A stretch of 64,000 bases of DNA from Hyaloraphidium curvatum (GCA_025558095.1 JAIVFI010000028.1:434001-498000); one strand, 5' to 3'; numbered from the stretch's first letter, positions 1 through 11,640 are shown. Numbers and translations: made by a program. The notes: a model not told the origin generated them from the sequence alone.

Positions 1-1047
1 ATCTCTGTCAAGATCCCTGCCGTTGACAAGAAGGATGAGGGTAGCTTGCCCGTGACAGTCAACAAGATGCGCATCTCTCGTGCAGACGTCACTTACACTG
101 AAGCCGACCGCCTTGGAGAAGGTGGTTTCGGCACGGTTTACCGTGGCTTGCTGCACGATACAACGATTGTAGCCATCAAGACCATCAAGGGGATTGTTGA
201 CCAGCGCGCTATCAAGCTGTTCCTGCAAGAGATCAGCATATGGGGCGGCCTAACGCAACGCAACAGTGAGTTTGTCTTTTGATGCTCAACAATTCCACCG
301 TTCTCATTCGAGCATACACTCTCCAGTCCTTCCTCTTCTTGCCTATTGCGATGACCCACCCATGATGGTATCGGAAATCGCATCGGATGGCAACATGAGG
401 GACCATATGGGTCGAATCGAGTGGGATCAAGTCAAGGGTCTCGACTATCTTCGCGGAGTTGCTGATGGCATGGCCTTTCTGCACTCTTTTAACGTTCTTC
501 ATGGAGACCTGAAGTGCATGAACGTTCTAATAGGTACGTCACTCCTCTTGGTTCCGCGCTGGGTTCAATCAGTGATGTGACTTCGTTGTTCTAGACCACG
601 GCATTGCCAAGATAGCCGACTTCGGCCTTTCTCGCATTCGTTCCATTTCAGCTGCTTCAACGAATTCCAAGACCGACTCGGTATCCGGAACCCCTTCCTT
701 CATGGCACCTGAGCTCTTCCAAGGCAAGAAGCTGCAAGCGCCTGCCGATGTCTATGCATTCGCCATGGTGATGTTTGAAGTTACGAGCAAAGGGGAGTTT
801 CCGTTAGAACATGTTCATGCGACGGTCGTAGGTTTCCACGGGCTTGCCTTGCTTTGGGCCGTCTCACATAATCGCGGCTGGTCAACAGATTCACCTCGTT
901 GTTCTAGAAGGCGGGCGTCCTGAACGCCCGGATTTGGCGACCGATGAAGCGTGGGCACTCATGCAGAGGATGTGGGAGCAGGATCCTGCCACCCGGCCAA
1001 GCTTCAGGGAGGTGCGCCTTGAGCTAGCCTCGTGGGCTTGGCAGTAG
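1..1047 (+). CDS. TKL-type protein kinase, 3' part (5' end outside window)
   Basis: The kinase domain fills the visible 287 residues; the frame is open at base 1, so the N-terminus is missing. Exons are 1-265, 327-533, 595-827 and 889-1047, and joining them restores the domain without a gap. The glycine loop GEGGFGTV and the lysine of VAIK are near the start. The catalytic loop reads HGDLKCMNVL, with Gly in place of the usual Arg of HRD, so this is a non-RD kinase. DFG and SGTPSFMAPE follow, and RPERP and RPSF lie near the end, as in tyrosine-kinase-like families. The role is probably cytoplasmic signalling; substrate unknown. It is convergent with the next gene. Family assignment is firm, the subfamily is not. 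Confidence 0.85.
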
Positions 1048-1336
1048 CGACGAGGGACTGTTGAAGATGTGGAACATCAATGCTAGGATGTGCATGATGC
1101 AGTGTATGCGTATATTACTATCGCACATTCATTACACTACAGTAGGCTGCATGCATCATGAAGGTGTGTCTTCGATGGGGCAGATCATGAGCAGACCTCG
1201 AATCCCGTGTCTATTCCACCGAAAAAAGGGCCTAACCAACATAGAAGAAGAAGTTTCAGAGCAAAGAACGAGTACCTTCATGCGTATCAGCAGCGGGCCT
1301 GTGGGCGATGGCCCGAGAACCCACATGAAGGCGAAG

Positions 1337-2270
1337 TCAGTAGGCCAGCTCCTCCACGCGCGCGGCCCAGCGGTGGTAGGCGACCAGAAGGAGCATGGCG
1401 TCGGCGAGTTCGTCCTTTTTGCCGGGCATCTCGAAGATCGCGGCCACGGTGCCGGCAACAACCATGCCGCCGAAGTTGGCGTTGCCGATCATGTGCCGCG
1501 CACGTTCGACAGCTCGGGCCTTGCGGTACTTGTAGCGGCGCTTGCTCACCGCGGTCTTCTGCTTGCTGGTCATGTTCTGGTGCGCGGTGGGAGCGCCGAC
1601 CATGAGCCCGAACTCGGCGTCAATGCGCTTGGGGTCGACCAGCAGGACCTTGAAGCCGGCGGCAGACAGCGCGGCCACCATGGTGACTTCCCAGGCCACG
1701 AACTTGTGGGTGCCCTTGCGGACCTGGAAGTTGGTGCGGCCGTCGACGACATGCTGGCGCTCGAGGACGATGGTGACCTCCACGGGGTTGATCCCGGTCT
1801 CGGCGAGGGCGGCCGAGAGCCGCTCGGTCAAGGCACGGCCCCAGAAGACGAAGCGCTCGGCGCGATACCCTTCCGTCGCGAGGGGCACGGTTTCGAGGAC
1901 GCCGACGGAGGATAGCACCCCGAGCTGGTTGTCGTGGAGGGCGTACCAGGAGCGCTTGAGGCCCGGGTCGATGGCGAGGCGGTGGCGCGTCGGATAGATC
2001 GTGAGCTCCGCCAAGCGACAGACAAGCTCGATGCGCGACTTGCCGCCGGCGCCCAGAGCCTGCGAAGACGTAGTTAGCGCCGTTGAACATTCTCGCGCTG
2101 TTTGCGATGTCCGGTCGCCCCACAGGCACAGAAGAGCGGCCGACGCTAAATGCGGGCTTCGATGATAGGCTGGCGGCGCTGCGCAAGAGCCGATTGGAGC
2201 CCGCATGGCTGGGCCGCAGCTCGCGAATTGGAAGTTGGTTTGGGCGGACTCGCGCTCTCGCCGCATGCAT
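1337..2270 (-). CDS. Mitochondrial Holliday-junction resolvase-like (Cce1/Ydc2 type)
   Basis: Proposed exons are 2270-2130 and 2059-1337 (minus strand), about 287 residues. The intron has a CTAAC branch site close to its CAG acceptor; the donor (GTGCCT at 2129 or GTGGGG at 2123) is uncertain. Exon 1 begins [10 protein letters not shown] and is rich in Arg and Ser, like a mitochondrial presequence. A short SAP-like helix (GAGGKSRIELV) follows. The RNase-H-fold acidic residues are visible: Asp in AIDPGLK, Glu in IVLERQ, and the acidic pair in KKDELADAM. In the family these cleave four-way junctions in mitochondrial DNA. The order and spacing match Cce1/Ydc2 as I remember them. Function is inferred; the fold assignment is fairly confident. 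Confidence 0.65.
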
Positions 2271-2535
2271 GGAAAGTCAATAACCCGCTAGCCGGTGGTC
2301 AAGTATAGCTTTATTACACACATCACGGGCCGGTGGGTTGACATGCAGACCAGTCCGGGTCACTGCTTTCGACACGGCATGTGGCACGAGCCGACGCGGG
2401 CGAAGCGCGAAGGCTGCTAGCGGCGCCGCGGACGCGAGCCCCGCCTGTGCCGCAGTAGTGGACACCATGGACTTCTGCGCCGCTACCGCAATCTTGCTTC
2501 GTGTTTCTCATTTGTTTCGCATTCCCAGGGACACC

Positions 2536-2982
2536 ATGGCGGCGCTCTTTACGGGCCTCCGCCGTTTCCGGCTGTCGCGACTCGCGGGAGCTCGGTTTTC
2601 AACCGACAGCCTCGTGTCCGAGAGCCCGATACAGCACTTGCAGCGAAATGCGAGAGCGTACTCTCTCCTCGCCGCGCCTTTCGGCCTTCTTTTGGCCTTT
2701 GGCCTCCGCGTTGAGGTACCACCTACGCCGTTCCCTTTTCTTCGTGGTACTCCTGACGCTGGTTCGATCCAGAGCTCGTTGAAGTCTGATATGCAGTCTA
2801 TGAAAGCGGAGATACACCGGGACATTGCCCGCGTCGAAACTGATATCGGTCGCATCGAGGTACTTTTCTTCTCGTGCCTCCGCAGTCGTTGTCTGACTGC
2901 GTGCCACCAAAAGGTCACACTGCAGCACTTGCACAAGGATGTTGGGGAACTCAAGGGCCTCCTCACCAAGAACGTGGCGTGA
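2536..2982 (+). CDS. Small mitochondrial-type membrane protein with coiled coil
   Basis: Exons 2536-2715, 2773-2859 and 2926-2982 encode about 107 residues, all joins in phase 0. The N-terminus (MAALFTGLRRFRLSRLAG) is positively charged and looks like a mitochondrial targeting sequence. One hydrophobic stretch (YSLLAAPFGLLLAFGL) could span a membrane. The rest is a charged heptad-like helix (SDMQSMKAEIHRDIARVE) that may form a coiled coil. I do not recognise the family; it recalls small inner-membrane coiled-coil proteins. The upstream part of the open frame (2338-2535) is not needed, and the ATG at 2536 is the best start because the targeting peptide begins there. Confidence 0.55.
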   Translation: MAALFTGLRRFRLSRLAGARFSTDSLVSESPIQHLQRNARAYSLLAAPFGLLLAFGLRVEVPPTPFPFLRGTPDAGSIQSSLKSDMQSMKAEIHRDIARVETDIGRIEVLFFSCLRSRCLTACHQKVTLQHLHKDVGELKGLLTKNVA

Positions 2983-3091
2983 CAGCTTCAAGGGCATCGT
3001 TGGTGGTGGACGGGACTCAGTGTGCATGGGTAGTGATTCGCAGCATGGGCGTCTGCGGCTGTGCTTTGTCGATAAGCCTCTTTGTTGTGCA

Positions 3092-3578
3092 TTAGAAGGT
3101 ACGGACGTACATAATAAGAAAGAGAGGGGAAGGAGAAGGGGAAAGAGGTGAGAAATCTTCATCCCTGCCCTCCTTTTTGGCTATCGTCAGTAGTGACTCC
3201 ATGTTGCCCGTGATGGTGTCCGCCCGCGCCACGACCGCGTCGGCGACGCGCTCTTGGACCGAGGCTCGGGCGCCAGCGCCCCGTTGCCGATCTGCACGCC
3301 CTGGCCGGAACCCCTGTAATACCCATTGCCCACGATGTGGGAGCGAATGCGAGCCCTGCATCGTCCGGTAATCCCATCACCCGCAAACGAGGGTCGTCGA
3401 CCAGGTTCTCCAGCTGTAGCACCAGGATTTGCGCATCCTCCAGGAGTCCGCGGATCTCGAGCAGGCGGGAGCCGAGCGTGGGCGGTTCCGCGTGGCCGGG
3501 GGCCCAGCTGCCGTCCAGCGACGAAGAAAAGGCAAAAAGCTCTACGGCCATGGACTCGAGAGAGCGTCCGGCGGCCAT
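3092..3578 (-). CDS. Hypothetical small helical protein
   Basis: Exons 3578-3381 and 3313-3092 join in phase 0 across a 67-bp intron to give about 139 residues. The first exon contains an amphipathic helix (GLLEDAQILVLQLENLVDD) and the second another (ASVQERVADAVVARADTI). No membrane segment or known motif is visible, and the last 20 residues are low-complexity, so the true 3' exon could differ. It starts about 100 bp from the F-box gene on the opposite strand and may share a promoter with it. Function unknown; that it is a gene at all rests on clean splicing and helix quality. Confidence 0.4.
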
Positions 3579-3686
3579 ATTGTCTGACCAGACGACGAAC
3601 CGCTGTGCGGCTTCACTCGACGCTGCCGCATGCCGCCGCGGCGGGCTGTCACCAAACAGACCGCGAATCCCGGTTCCACTGCCGCC

Positions 3687-5432
3687 ATGTGTTCGTCATT
3701 AAAACATCCTTCTGCCGAAGAAGCTGAAGAAGCCGAAGAAGGGGCAGACGTGCGTCCGGCCCCCAATCTGCACCTGCTCCCGCCCGAAATCCTCGACGCG
3801 GTCCTGCGACGTCTCCCGCCGTGGGACCTCCTCAGCGCCGCGCGCACGCATTCCCTCCTCGCCGAACCCGCGCTGCGCTGCCTCTGGTGCGAGATGCACG
3901 TGTTCGGCGGGCCGCCGCGTGCGTCGTTCGCCGGCGGAGGCTTCGCGGACTATACTTCATTCGTTCGCTCGGTCGTATCGGGGTGGTTTGCCCTCGATTC
4001 GCCGGCACTGGACGCGGTGCTGTCCCGCGTGGGCGCGAACCTCGCCAAGCTGGACCTGTGGCGCCTCCGGATCCGCGCCGAACATGCCGCCAAGGGGTCG
4101 GACGTCGCGCTCGCGTCGCACCTCTCGGACCGCTTGACCACGCTGGACATCTCGGACGTGTCGACGGGGTTGAAACGGGAGCTGATCGAGCGCCCGGGGC
4201 TTTTGTTGCAGGCTGCCGCGGCGCGGTGCACCAATCTGAGGCGACTCTATGTCCACGAGACGTGCCTCGACCCGGCGGTGCTGCTCGGGGTGCTCGAGGG
4301 CCTGCCGCGGCTGGAGGAACTGTGGATGGGGCATGGAAGCTGGGCCGCAAAGAAGCCGGGCAGGTTTATTGCGGTCCAACAGGCGCAAATCGACGGGATG
4401 GCCAAGGCCGTGTCGGGATCGCTCAAGGAGCTGGGGCTGTTCCAAATGACCATGGACGGGCGGGCCTGCCGCGTGCTGCGTCCCTTCCTGGAGCGGTGTC
4501 CGCAGCTTCACAGCCTTGTTTTCAAACGGAACGACGCTAGGCATATCTTCGGGGACATGATCGAGGCCGCGGGGAGGCCGGGCTCGGCGGCCGGCCGCGC
4601 GGTGGCGGAGACGACGTCGCTGCGCGTCAAGATCGCCGCGGCGACGGAGCTGGAACCCTTTCTGGCGCTCCTGCCATCACTCACTTCGCTGACCTTTCTC
4701 CACCTGACGCTCTACTTTGACTTTCGCGATCCGAAAGCGGAGCTGAACGGGCTCACAAGGCTGACGGCCGCGCTCGAAGCCCTCCGGCTTCCGGCGCTGG
4801 AAACCCTCCGCCTCTCGCTCGAAATCTCCTACTCGACCTCGCTGGAAGCGGGCGAACGGGACGGCCTGTTTGCTTCCCTCCTGACCCGTCTTGACGTCTC
4901 TTTCCCGTCACTCTCGCACCTCGACTTCAAGGCGGCCTTCATGGACTCTCACTCCAAACAGGTCGCCTGGGGTCCGCTGACATCTTCGGCTCTCGCTAGC
5001 GTGGCCGCCGCCAAGGTGGACCGCGGCAGCCCGCTGCGCCGCCTCTCCGCCTCGGCATGGCACCTCGCTTCCCGCTCCGATCTCGCCGCAATGCTCGCCC
5101 CCTTCAGCGGCCGACTCTCCTCCCTCGTCCTCCGCGATGCCCCGCCCTCGCTCATTGTGGAGCTCAAATCCACATTCGGCAACGACGCGTGGGAGGAGGC
5201 CTGCGCCGCCGGTGCGCCTCTAGGCGTACGCGAGGCCATGCCGTGGAGGCGGTGGGCGGGACAGGCCGAGTTCTGGAGCAGCACCGGGTGGGGGATGTTC
5301 GACAATGCCGGGGGGGAAGGTGGAGAGGACGGGGAGGAGGAGACGTACGAAACGCACTATGCGTGGTTCGGGTCGGCAGGGGCGATCGCTTTTGCGGCGT
5401 GGGCCGACGGGCAGGCCGGGGCCGCAGAGTGA
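3687..5432 (+). CDS. F-box protein with leucine-rich-repeat-like body
   Basis: A single-exon gene of 581 residues from ATG 3687; an in-frame ATG at 3630 would add 19 residues. After an acidic stretch (EEAEEAEEG) comes an F-box at about residues 30-70, beginning LHLLPPEILDAVLRRLPPW and ending at the usual Trp. The body holds irregular leucine-rich segments such as LDLWRLRI, LTTLDISDVS and LKELGLFQM, as in FBXL proteins. In the family the F-box binds Skp1 and the repeats recruit substrates to an SCF ubiquitin ligase. The C-terminus is acidic and Gly-rich. The substrate cannot be inferred. Confidence 0.75.
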   Translation: MCSSLKHPSAEEAEEAEEGADVRPAPNLHLLPPEILDAVLRRLPPWDLLSAARTHSLLAEPALRCLWCEMHVFGGPPRASFAGGGFADYTSFVRSVVSGWFALDSPALDAVLSRVGANLAKLDLWRLRIRAEHAAKGSDVALASHLSDRLTTLDISDVSTGLKRELIERPGLLLQAAAARCTNLRRLYVHETCLDPAVLLGVLEGLPRLEELWMGHGSWAAKKPGRFIAVQQAQIDGMAKAVSGSLKELGLFQMTMDGRACRVLRPFLERCPQLHSLVFKRNDARHIFGDMIEAAGRPGSAAGRAVAETTSLRVKIAAATELEPFLALLPSLTSLTFLHLTLYFDFRDPKAELNGLTRLTAALEALRLPALETLRLSLEISYSTSLEAGERDGLFASLLTRLDVSFPSLSHLDFKAAFMDSHSKQVAWGPLTSSALASVAAAKVDRGSPLRRLSASAWHLASRSDLAAMLAPFSGRLSSLVLRDAPPSLIVELKSTFGNDAWEEACAAGAPLGVREAMPWRRWAGQAEFWSSTGWGMFDNAGGEGGEDGEEETYETHYAWFGSAGAIAFAAWADGQAGAAE

Positions 5433-5700
5433 CGGGATCCTGGCCAGGTGTACTGTTCCATCCATCTTGTTTCCATGGCAGTCAAGACTTCATGCTTGTC
5501 CGACGATCGTGCCGAGGCAAGCAAGCCCGTGCGATGATTGGAGGCGCGGCCAAACAAGTCGACAAACCAATTGCCAGCACATCCGACCCGGCTCCCCGCC
5601 TATGCGATGGCGTGACGGCCGGACTGTGTTTGGACTTGCCCTTCCGGCCTTTCGATCTGCGGGTTCTCGGGGTTTCGGCGGGACAGCAGCTTCGGCGATG

Positions 5701-8549
5701 CGGTGGACGCTGCAGGTCGTCGGCGGCGGCACGGCCGGCGGGACGCCCGACGCCCCGGCTGCGGCCGCCCACGCGATCAGCGACGGAGCGGTGGGCGCGG
5801 CGGTGTTTGCGCTGCGGTTCGCGTCGCAGAGCTATCTGTTCAACGCGCCCGAGGCGGCGCAGCGCGCGCTGACGGCCCGCGGCGTGCGCGTCGCCACGAA
5901 GCTGCGCCACGTCTTCCTGTCGGGCGCGCCGGGCTGGGGCCGCTGGGGCGGGCTGCCGGGCCTGCTGCTCACCGTCGCCGACGCCGTGCCCGCGGGCCGC
6001 ACGCTGCACGTGCACGGCGGCGACGGCGTCACGCACTGCCTCGGCTCCATGCGCTGGTTCGTCTACCGCGGCTCCGTGCGCGTCGAGGTCGAGGAATACC
6101 CGCGGCACGCCCCGGCCGCCGGCAGCTTTGACTTTGAGGACGAGAACCTGCGCGTCAAGGTGGTGGCCGCTCCTCCCGGCCCGGACGCCGGCCACTTGCC
6201 GGATGCCTCGTCGGCCGACGGCGCGCTCGGAGCCCAATACGAACAAGCCCTCCTGGTTTTTGAGGAGCTGGAGAAGCAGTGCGGCTCGCTGGACGACGGC
6301 GGAGGCGTTCCCGCCGCCATGGGCTTCGTGGTCACTTCTCCGTCGGACCAACCGGGCCCCTCCCCGCCGTCGCCGGCCCCCGGCTCGAAGCGCAAAGCGC
6401 ACCCCGGTCCCTCCCCCGAGGCACACGCCTACAAGAAGCAGGTCCTCTCCTCCATGTTCTCCTCCTCCGCCTCGGACCCGCTCGCCCCCCTCCCCGACTC
6501 GGACTACGCCGGCCCCGCGCGCCGCTCCCTCGCCCGCCTCCCGCACCACGCCCCTTCCCGCCTCGCGCTGTCGTACCTGATCCTGACCCCCGGCATCCCG
6601 GGCAAGTTCGACCCGGCCAAGGCCAAGGCGCTGGGGATCAAACCGGGCCCGCTGTTTGGCCAGCTGCAGCGCGGGACGCCGGTCGAGATCGAGGGGCGCG
6701 AGGTCAGGCCGGAGGAAGTGATCGGGCCGTCGAGGCACGGCGCGGTGCTGCTGGTCGTGGACGTGCCGGACGCGGGGTACCTGCCCGGCTTCGCGGAGGA
6801 GCTCGCGCGCAAGGCGGCCGAGCTGGACGGCGCCCTGAACGGGCGGGCCGGGTGGGTGGACGGGGCCAACAGGCTCGTCATTATCCACGCTGCGCCGCGG
6901 GAGGTGGTCGAGAGCGACCGGTATTGGGATGTCATGGCTGCCGCGGCCGAAACCATCGTCGGCCGCGAAGCCAGCGATCGGGTCATGCACCTGCTCTTCC
7001 ACTCGGGGACTGCATCGGACGCTTTGGAGCCCCCTCGCGAGCCGACCGTCGAGGAAGCGGTGCGGCGCTACTCGCCAACTTTTGCAAAGGCCGCCGGGAT
7101 CGCGTATCGCTTCTCGCGGATCGACGGCACCGTCTTTCCCGACCCCGCCGAGCTGGCCCGGACGTACCCCCCCGTGCAGCCGGCCACCGCGGCGCCGAAG
7201 CGGCCTGCCGTAATCCCCGCCCTGCCCCTGCTCGAGCTCGTCGTTGAGCCGGCCCCGCCAAAGGTCGACCTCGCAAACTTGCCCGGGCCGTTCGCGGACC
7301 TTCGCAAGGAGATCGACGCCGAGGGCGCCGAGACCTGGGCTGCTGACCTGCCGGACCTGCTCCCGGGCTACTGCGGCGCGGACGACGAGCCGCCGTTCGT
7401 GGAGCCGGCCGACCCCGACTCGCAGATTGAGGTGTGGCCGCTCGGCACCGGCTCGGCGGTGCCGTCAAAGTACCGCAACGTCTCCTCCACCCTCGTCATC
7501 CTCCCCCGACCGTCGGCATACGGCCTGCTGGATCCAGACGCGCCCGATCCGCGGCCGACTGTGCTGCTGGACTGCGGCGAGTCCACCCTTGGCCAGATCC
7601 GAAGGCTGCTGCCGCACCCCGCCTCGGAATCCGCCATCCTCAACCTGCGCCTCGTGTTCCTTTCCCATCTCCACGCAGACCACCAGCTCGGCCTGGTTGG
7701 CGTTCTCCGCGAGCGATGGAGGTTGCACCGCCTCCGGGGTACCCCGCCGGAACAGGTGCCCAAGGTGCTCCTCGTCGCCCCGTGGAAGTACCGCCTCTTC
7801 CTGGACGAATACTCGGACCTCGAGGAGCCCGGCTCGGTCCGCGAGCAGGTCCTCTTCCTCGAAAGCGAGGCCCTCGTCGACCCGGCTTGCCACGGGAACG
7901 ACCCCCAGGGGGCCAACTGGCGCGGATGGCACGGCACCGCGGGCTGGGCCCCGCGCAGCGGGCATTCCCCCGCGACCATCGGCCCCCTGTTCCGCGAGCA
8001 CGGGATCCCCCTGGCCTCGTTCGCCACCGTGCCGGTGAAGCACTGCGCCGCCGCGTTCGCGGGGACTTTTGCCACCCCGCGCGGGTTCAGGGTGGGCTTT
8101 TCGGGGGACTGCAGGCCGTCGATGCTGTTTGCGGCCGTGGCGAGGGGTTGCGATGTGCTGGTGCACGAGGCGACGTTCGAGGACGGGATGGAAGACGAGG
8201 CGAAGGCAAAGAGGCACTGCACGGTGGGGGAGGCGGTGGCGATCGGGCAAGCGTGGGTTCAGGGACGGCCGTTTGCGAACAAATTGCGCTGACAACTCGC
8301 TGCCTACGAACCCACAGCATGAACGCCCGCTTCCTCCTCCTCACGCACTTCTCGCAGCGCTACCCCAAGGCCCCACCCCTCCCGCCGCCGACGCCGGGCA
8401 TGCTCGTTGCGCTGGCCTACGACGGCCTGCGGATCCGCATGGGGAGCACCGACCCGGCGCGGCTCGACAGGCTGTTCGGATCGCGCGAGGGCAGGAGGGT
8501 GCTGGACGCCATGACGGACAGGGAGGAGAGGGAGGAGGAGGCGGCGTGA
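5701..8549 (+). CDS. trz1: Long-form tRNase Z (ELAC2/Trz1 type)
   Basis: Exons 5701-8252 and 8318-8549 give about 927 residues, in the range of long tRNase Z enzymes. The family removes the 3' trailer of precursor tRNAs in the nucleus and mitochondria. The N-half is the degenerate metallo-beta-lactamase copy (LRHVFLSGAPGWGRWGGLPG). The C-half is catalytic: LGTGSAVPSKYRNVS, LDCGE, the metal site LSHLHADHQLG, VKHC and FSGDCRPS. The 65-bp intron has donor GTGGGT; the join gives GQAMNARFLLLTHFSQRYPK, the expected conserved block. A poorly conserved linker rich in Pro and Ser lies between the halves. An in-frame ATG at 5602 would add a basic leader. Confidence 0.92.
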
Positions 8550-8763
8550 GGGCGATCTCCTCGAGACGGCGGATCGGGCCGGCGGATGGACGGTGCTTTG
8601 CTGTAATGGAGCAGGGTTCCATTCATGGAGCGATTCGGCCGATCTTTGTCTTTCCGTCCTTGCCACCGACGCGCGAGGAGTTTTGGCTTTGGCCGCCCGC
8701 AACCAACTGTCTCCCTCACCTTCGCGAATACAAGTTTCCGTCACGTAGCGGCCTACTGCGACG

Positions 8764-11268
8764 ATGGAGCTGCCGGCGGAGCTTCTCTCCCAGCTGGACT
8801 TTGACCCCGTCGCGCTCCGGAAGAAGTGTGGGTGTTTTCGACCGTCCTCCGGCGACGCCGCTGAACCTCCCGCAGACGACGAGGAGCGCGACAAGCGCCT
8901 GCGTCCCGACGGCAACGAGCAGTGGATCCTGACCGACGGCGATCTCGCAAAGTACCGCGACGACCCGCACACGAAGCCGAAGCCGCGGGCGGCGGTCGAC
9001 GAGGAATGCGAGGTCGCGCTGCTCGGCGGCGGGTTCGGCACCCTCGTGGTCGGGTCCAAGCTCACCAAGGCGGGAGTTACGGGGATCAGGGTCATCGAGG
9101 AGGGCGGCGGCTTCGGCGGGACCTGTGGGTGGAGGCGCAGACCACCACGGATCGTTCTTTTAATCTCCCTCTCTCCGGGGCCTCTCGCTCTCTGTCACTC
9201 GGCGCTTCAAACCTTCACCAGGGTATTGGAACCGCTACCCGAACGCCAAGTGCGACACCGAGAGCTATGTCTGTGGGTGGAACGCCGTCGTTCCTCATTG
9301 TTCCGACAGAATGCGAACTGCCACCTCGGTGTAGACCTGCCCCTGCTTGAAGAGTCCGGCTTCATGCCGTCGACCAAGTACCCCGCGCAGAACGAAATCC
9401 TGGCGCACTGCGAATCGCTCGCTAAGCGGTTCGGCCTCTACGACAACGCCCTTCTTTCGACCCACGTCACCTCTATGGAATGGGACGACGTCGAGAAGCG
9501 CTGGCACATCAGGACCGATCGAGGCGACCACCTTCGCGCCCGCACGGTCGTGGTTTCGGTCGGGAACCTCACCAGGGCCAAGCTCCCGGGGATCGAAGGC
9601 ATCCGCCGCTTCAAGGGGCAGTCGTTCCACACGAGCCGCTGGGACTACTCCATCACCGGCGGGGATTCGACGGGAAACCTCACGAAGCTCAAGGACAAGG
9701 TGGTCGGCATCATCGGGACGGGAGGTAGGCCTTGTCCTGGTGTCTTTTCGGTCCCCATTTGATCCAGAGTCCCAACCAGCCACGGCTATCCAGTGCATCC
9801 CGGCGCTGGGCGAGCACGCCAAGCACCTCTATGTCTTCCAGAGGACGCCGTCGGCCGTCGATAGGCGAGGAGAAAAGAAGACGGATCTGGACTGGTGGAA
9901 AGAGATGACGTCGAAGCCTGGGTGGCAGCGCCGGAGGATCGAGTCGTTCAGCAACGTCACTTCGGGCATCGAGGACGAGGACCTGGTCAACGACGGATGG
10001 GGTGCGGTGATGCGCAAGATGACGACCGTCAAGCAGCGTTTCGCTGGCATGAAGATCAAGGTCGCGGACATGCTGCAGCTGGCGGACATGGAGCACATGA
10101 ACAGCATTCGGAAGCTCGTCGACGAGGTCGTCCAGGACAAAGAGACCGCCGAGAAACTCAAACCCTACTTCGGCTTCTGGTGTGCGTATCGTGCCTATCA
10201 TCTCGGCTCATGTGCAGTCCGATGGTTGAACGGCGTCCGCGAAGACTAGCTGGTTGACCTGTCCCGGCCCTCCTCCAGGCAAGCGGCCCTGCTTCTCCGA
10301 CACGTATTTGCAGACCTTCAACCGCGCAAATGTCACACTCGTGGACACGGACGGCAAGGGCGTTCAGGGCTTGACCGAAGACGGCGTCGTTGCGGTGCGT
10401 GGGTCTATGGACGCGTGCCAACCCGGAACTAAACCGCAATTCCCCCACCTCTCGTATCGACCACAGAACGGAAAGGAGTACAAGGTTGACCTCCTGATCT
10501 TCGCCACCGGCTTCGAGTACGGAGCTATCTCGCCCGGGACCTGGGAGCACCGGCTCGGAATCAAGTGCACAGGACGGAACGGCATCTCTCTCACCCAGAA
10601 GTGGAAGGACGGGGCGTCGACGTTCCACGGCATGACGGTGGGTCAAAATCGGGCGAGATTGGTCTTTCTGTTCTGATGGTCACCTGGAGTTTAGATCAGG
10701 GATTTCCCCTCACTCTTCTTCATGTCCAGCGTACAGTCGGCTCTCCCCTTCAACTGGCATCATCTCCTCTTCGAGCTGTCGGACTACATCGTCTACTGCG
10801 TCAAGCAGTACAAGGAGCGCGGCATACTGTCGATGGAGCCCACCCAGGAGGCCGAGGGTCGCTACACCGACCTGATCGTCAAGCTGGCGTCGCTACGAAG
10901 GTCGTTCTTCGAGGTGGGAACGTGCAGATGTGCGGCTGCCTGCTCCAGTTGACGCATGAGCCCGTTCCGCTCGGACCCTCGTTCGCCCGTTTACCGCACC
11001 CCCGAACACCCCCCGTGCACCTGAAACTGCCCTAATGCAAGTCTTGTATCCCGGGCTACTACAATGTATTTTTTGGTAACGCTGGGCGTTCTCTGGACTG
11101 ACCGGGGCGTCTCCCATGCAGGGCGAGGGTCAGGTCTTCCGTCGGCAGGCGCGTAACCTCCAGTACGGCGCGGGCCAGAATGCCTACTTCTCTCTCATCA
11201 GAAACTGGGCTTTGGAGGACAAGCTCGAGGGGATGGATATCGTGTACGCGCCCAAGGCGTCGCTCTGA
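8764..11268 (+). CDS. Baeyer-Villiger-type flavin monooxygenase
   Basis: Ten exons (8764-8827, 8876-9124, 9222-9272, 9335-9724, 9780-10181, 10279-10394, 10467-10637, 10695-10913, 11042-11065, 11122-11268) give about 610 residues with every phase consistent. The family uses FAD and NADPH to insert oxygen next to a ketone. The FAD site is LLGGGFGTLV and the NADPH site GIIGTGATAI. Between them sits FKGQSFHTSRWDY, which fits the Baeyer-Villiger fingerprint FxGxxxHxxxW(P/D). WYWNRYP and MPSTKY are also typical of cyclohexanone-monooxygenase relatives. Exon 9 is a 24-nt microexon encoding SCIPGYYN. No signal peptide is visible. The substrate is unknown. Confidence 0.9.
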
Positions 11269-11457
11269 GGGGATGGAGAGGTTGGAGGCTCGGCGGAGCG
11301 TTGGAAATCCTCGAGCAAGCAGGCACAACGCAGTCTTCCGTTGGAAAATGTCACGAGTTGAATCGGATTTTGATGCGAGTCGATGCGATCGAGTGGCGTC
11401 CATCGGGATGTGGCCGCGTCGGACGGGTTCGGTCGGAAGGACACAGCCTCGCGCACG

Positions 11458-11640
11458 GCTCCGCCACACATCCTCGAAAGTCCGAACGTCTCCCGGAAAT
11501 CCCCCACGCCCCGCTCCCGAAATCGGCATGGCGGTGCACTCAGCAGGAAGAATATATATGGCCGGCCGCCCTACCGGCTCCCCATCGAACTCGACAGCAA
11601 TCAGCATCCACCCGACGCACTGAACCTCCGAACAACGACA
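11458..11640 (+). promoter_or_regulatory. Promoter of family copy A (conserved cassette)
   Basis: The 372 bp between the monooxygenase stop and this gene hold no other gene. From 11458 a GC-rich block (GCTCCGCCAC, GAACGTCTCCCGGAAA, GCATGGCGG) precedes a TATA box at 11551-11559, then CCCATCGAACTCGACAGCAA at 11581-11600. The same elements in the same order occur before copies B, D, E and F. The role as a core promoter is inferred from the TATA position and conservation. Confidence 0.6.

Noticed and set aside
5482-7002. Minus-strand frame of about 500 codons inside the tRNase Z gene
   Set aside because: No recognisable domain, Arg/Gly/Val-rich composition, and antisense to a confidently assigned gene.
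11458-11600. Heat-shock elements in the family promoters
   Set aside because: GAA and TTC units are present in the GC-rich block but not in the regular alternating 5-bp array needed to call a heat-shock element.
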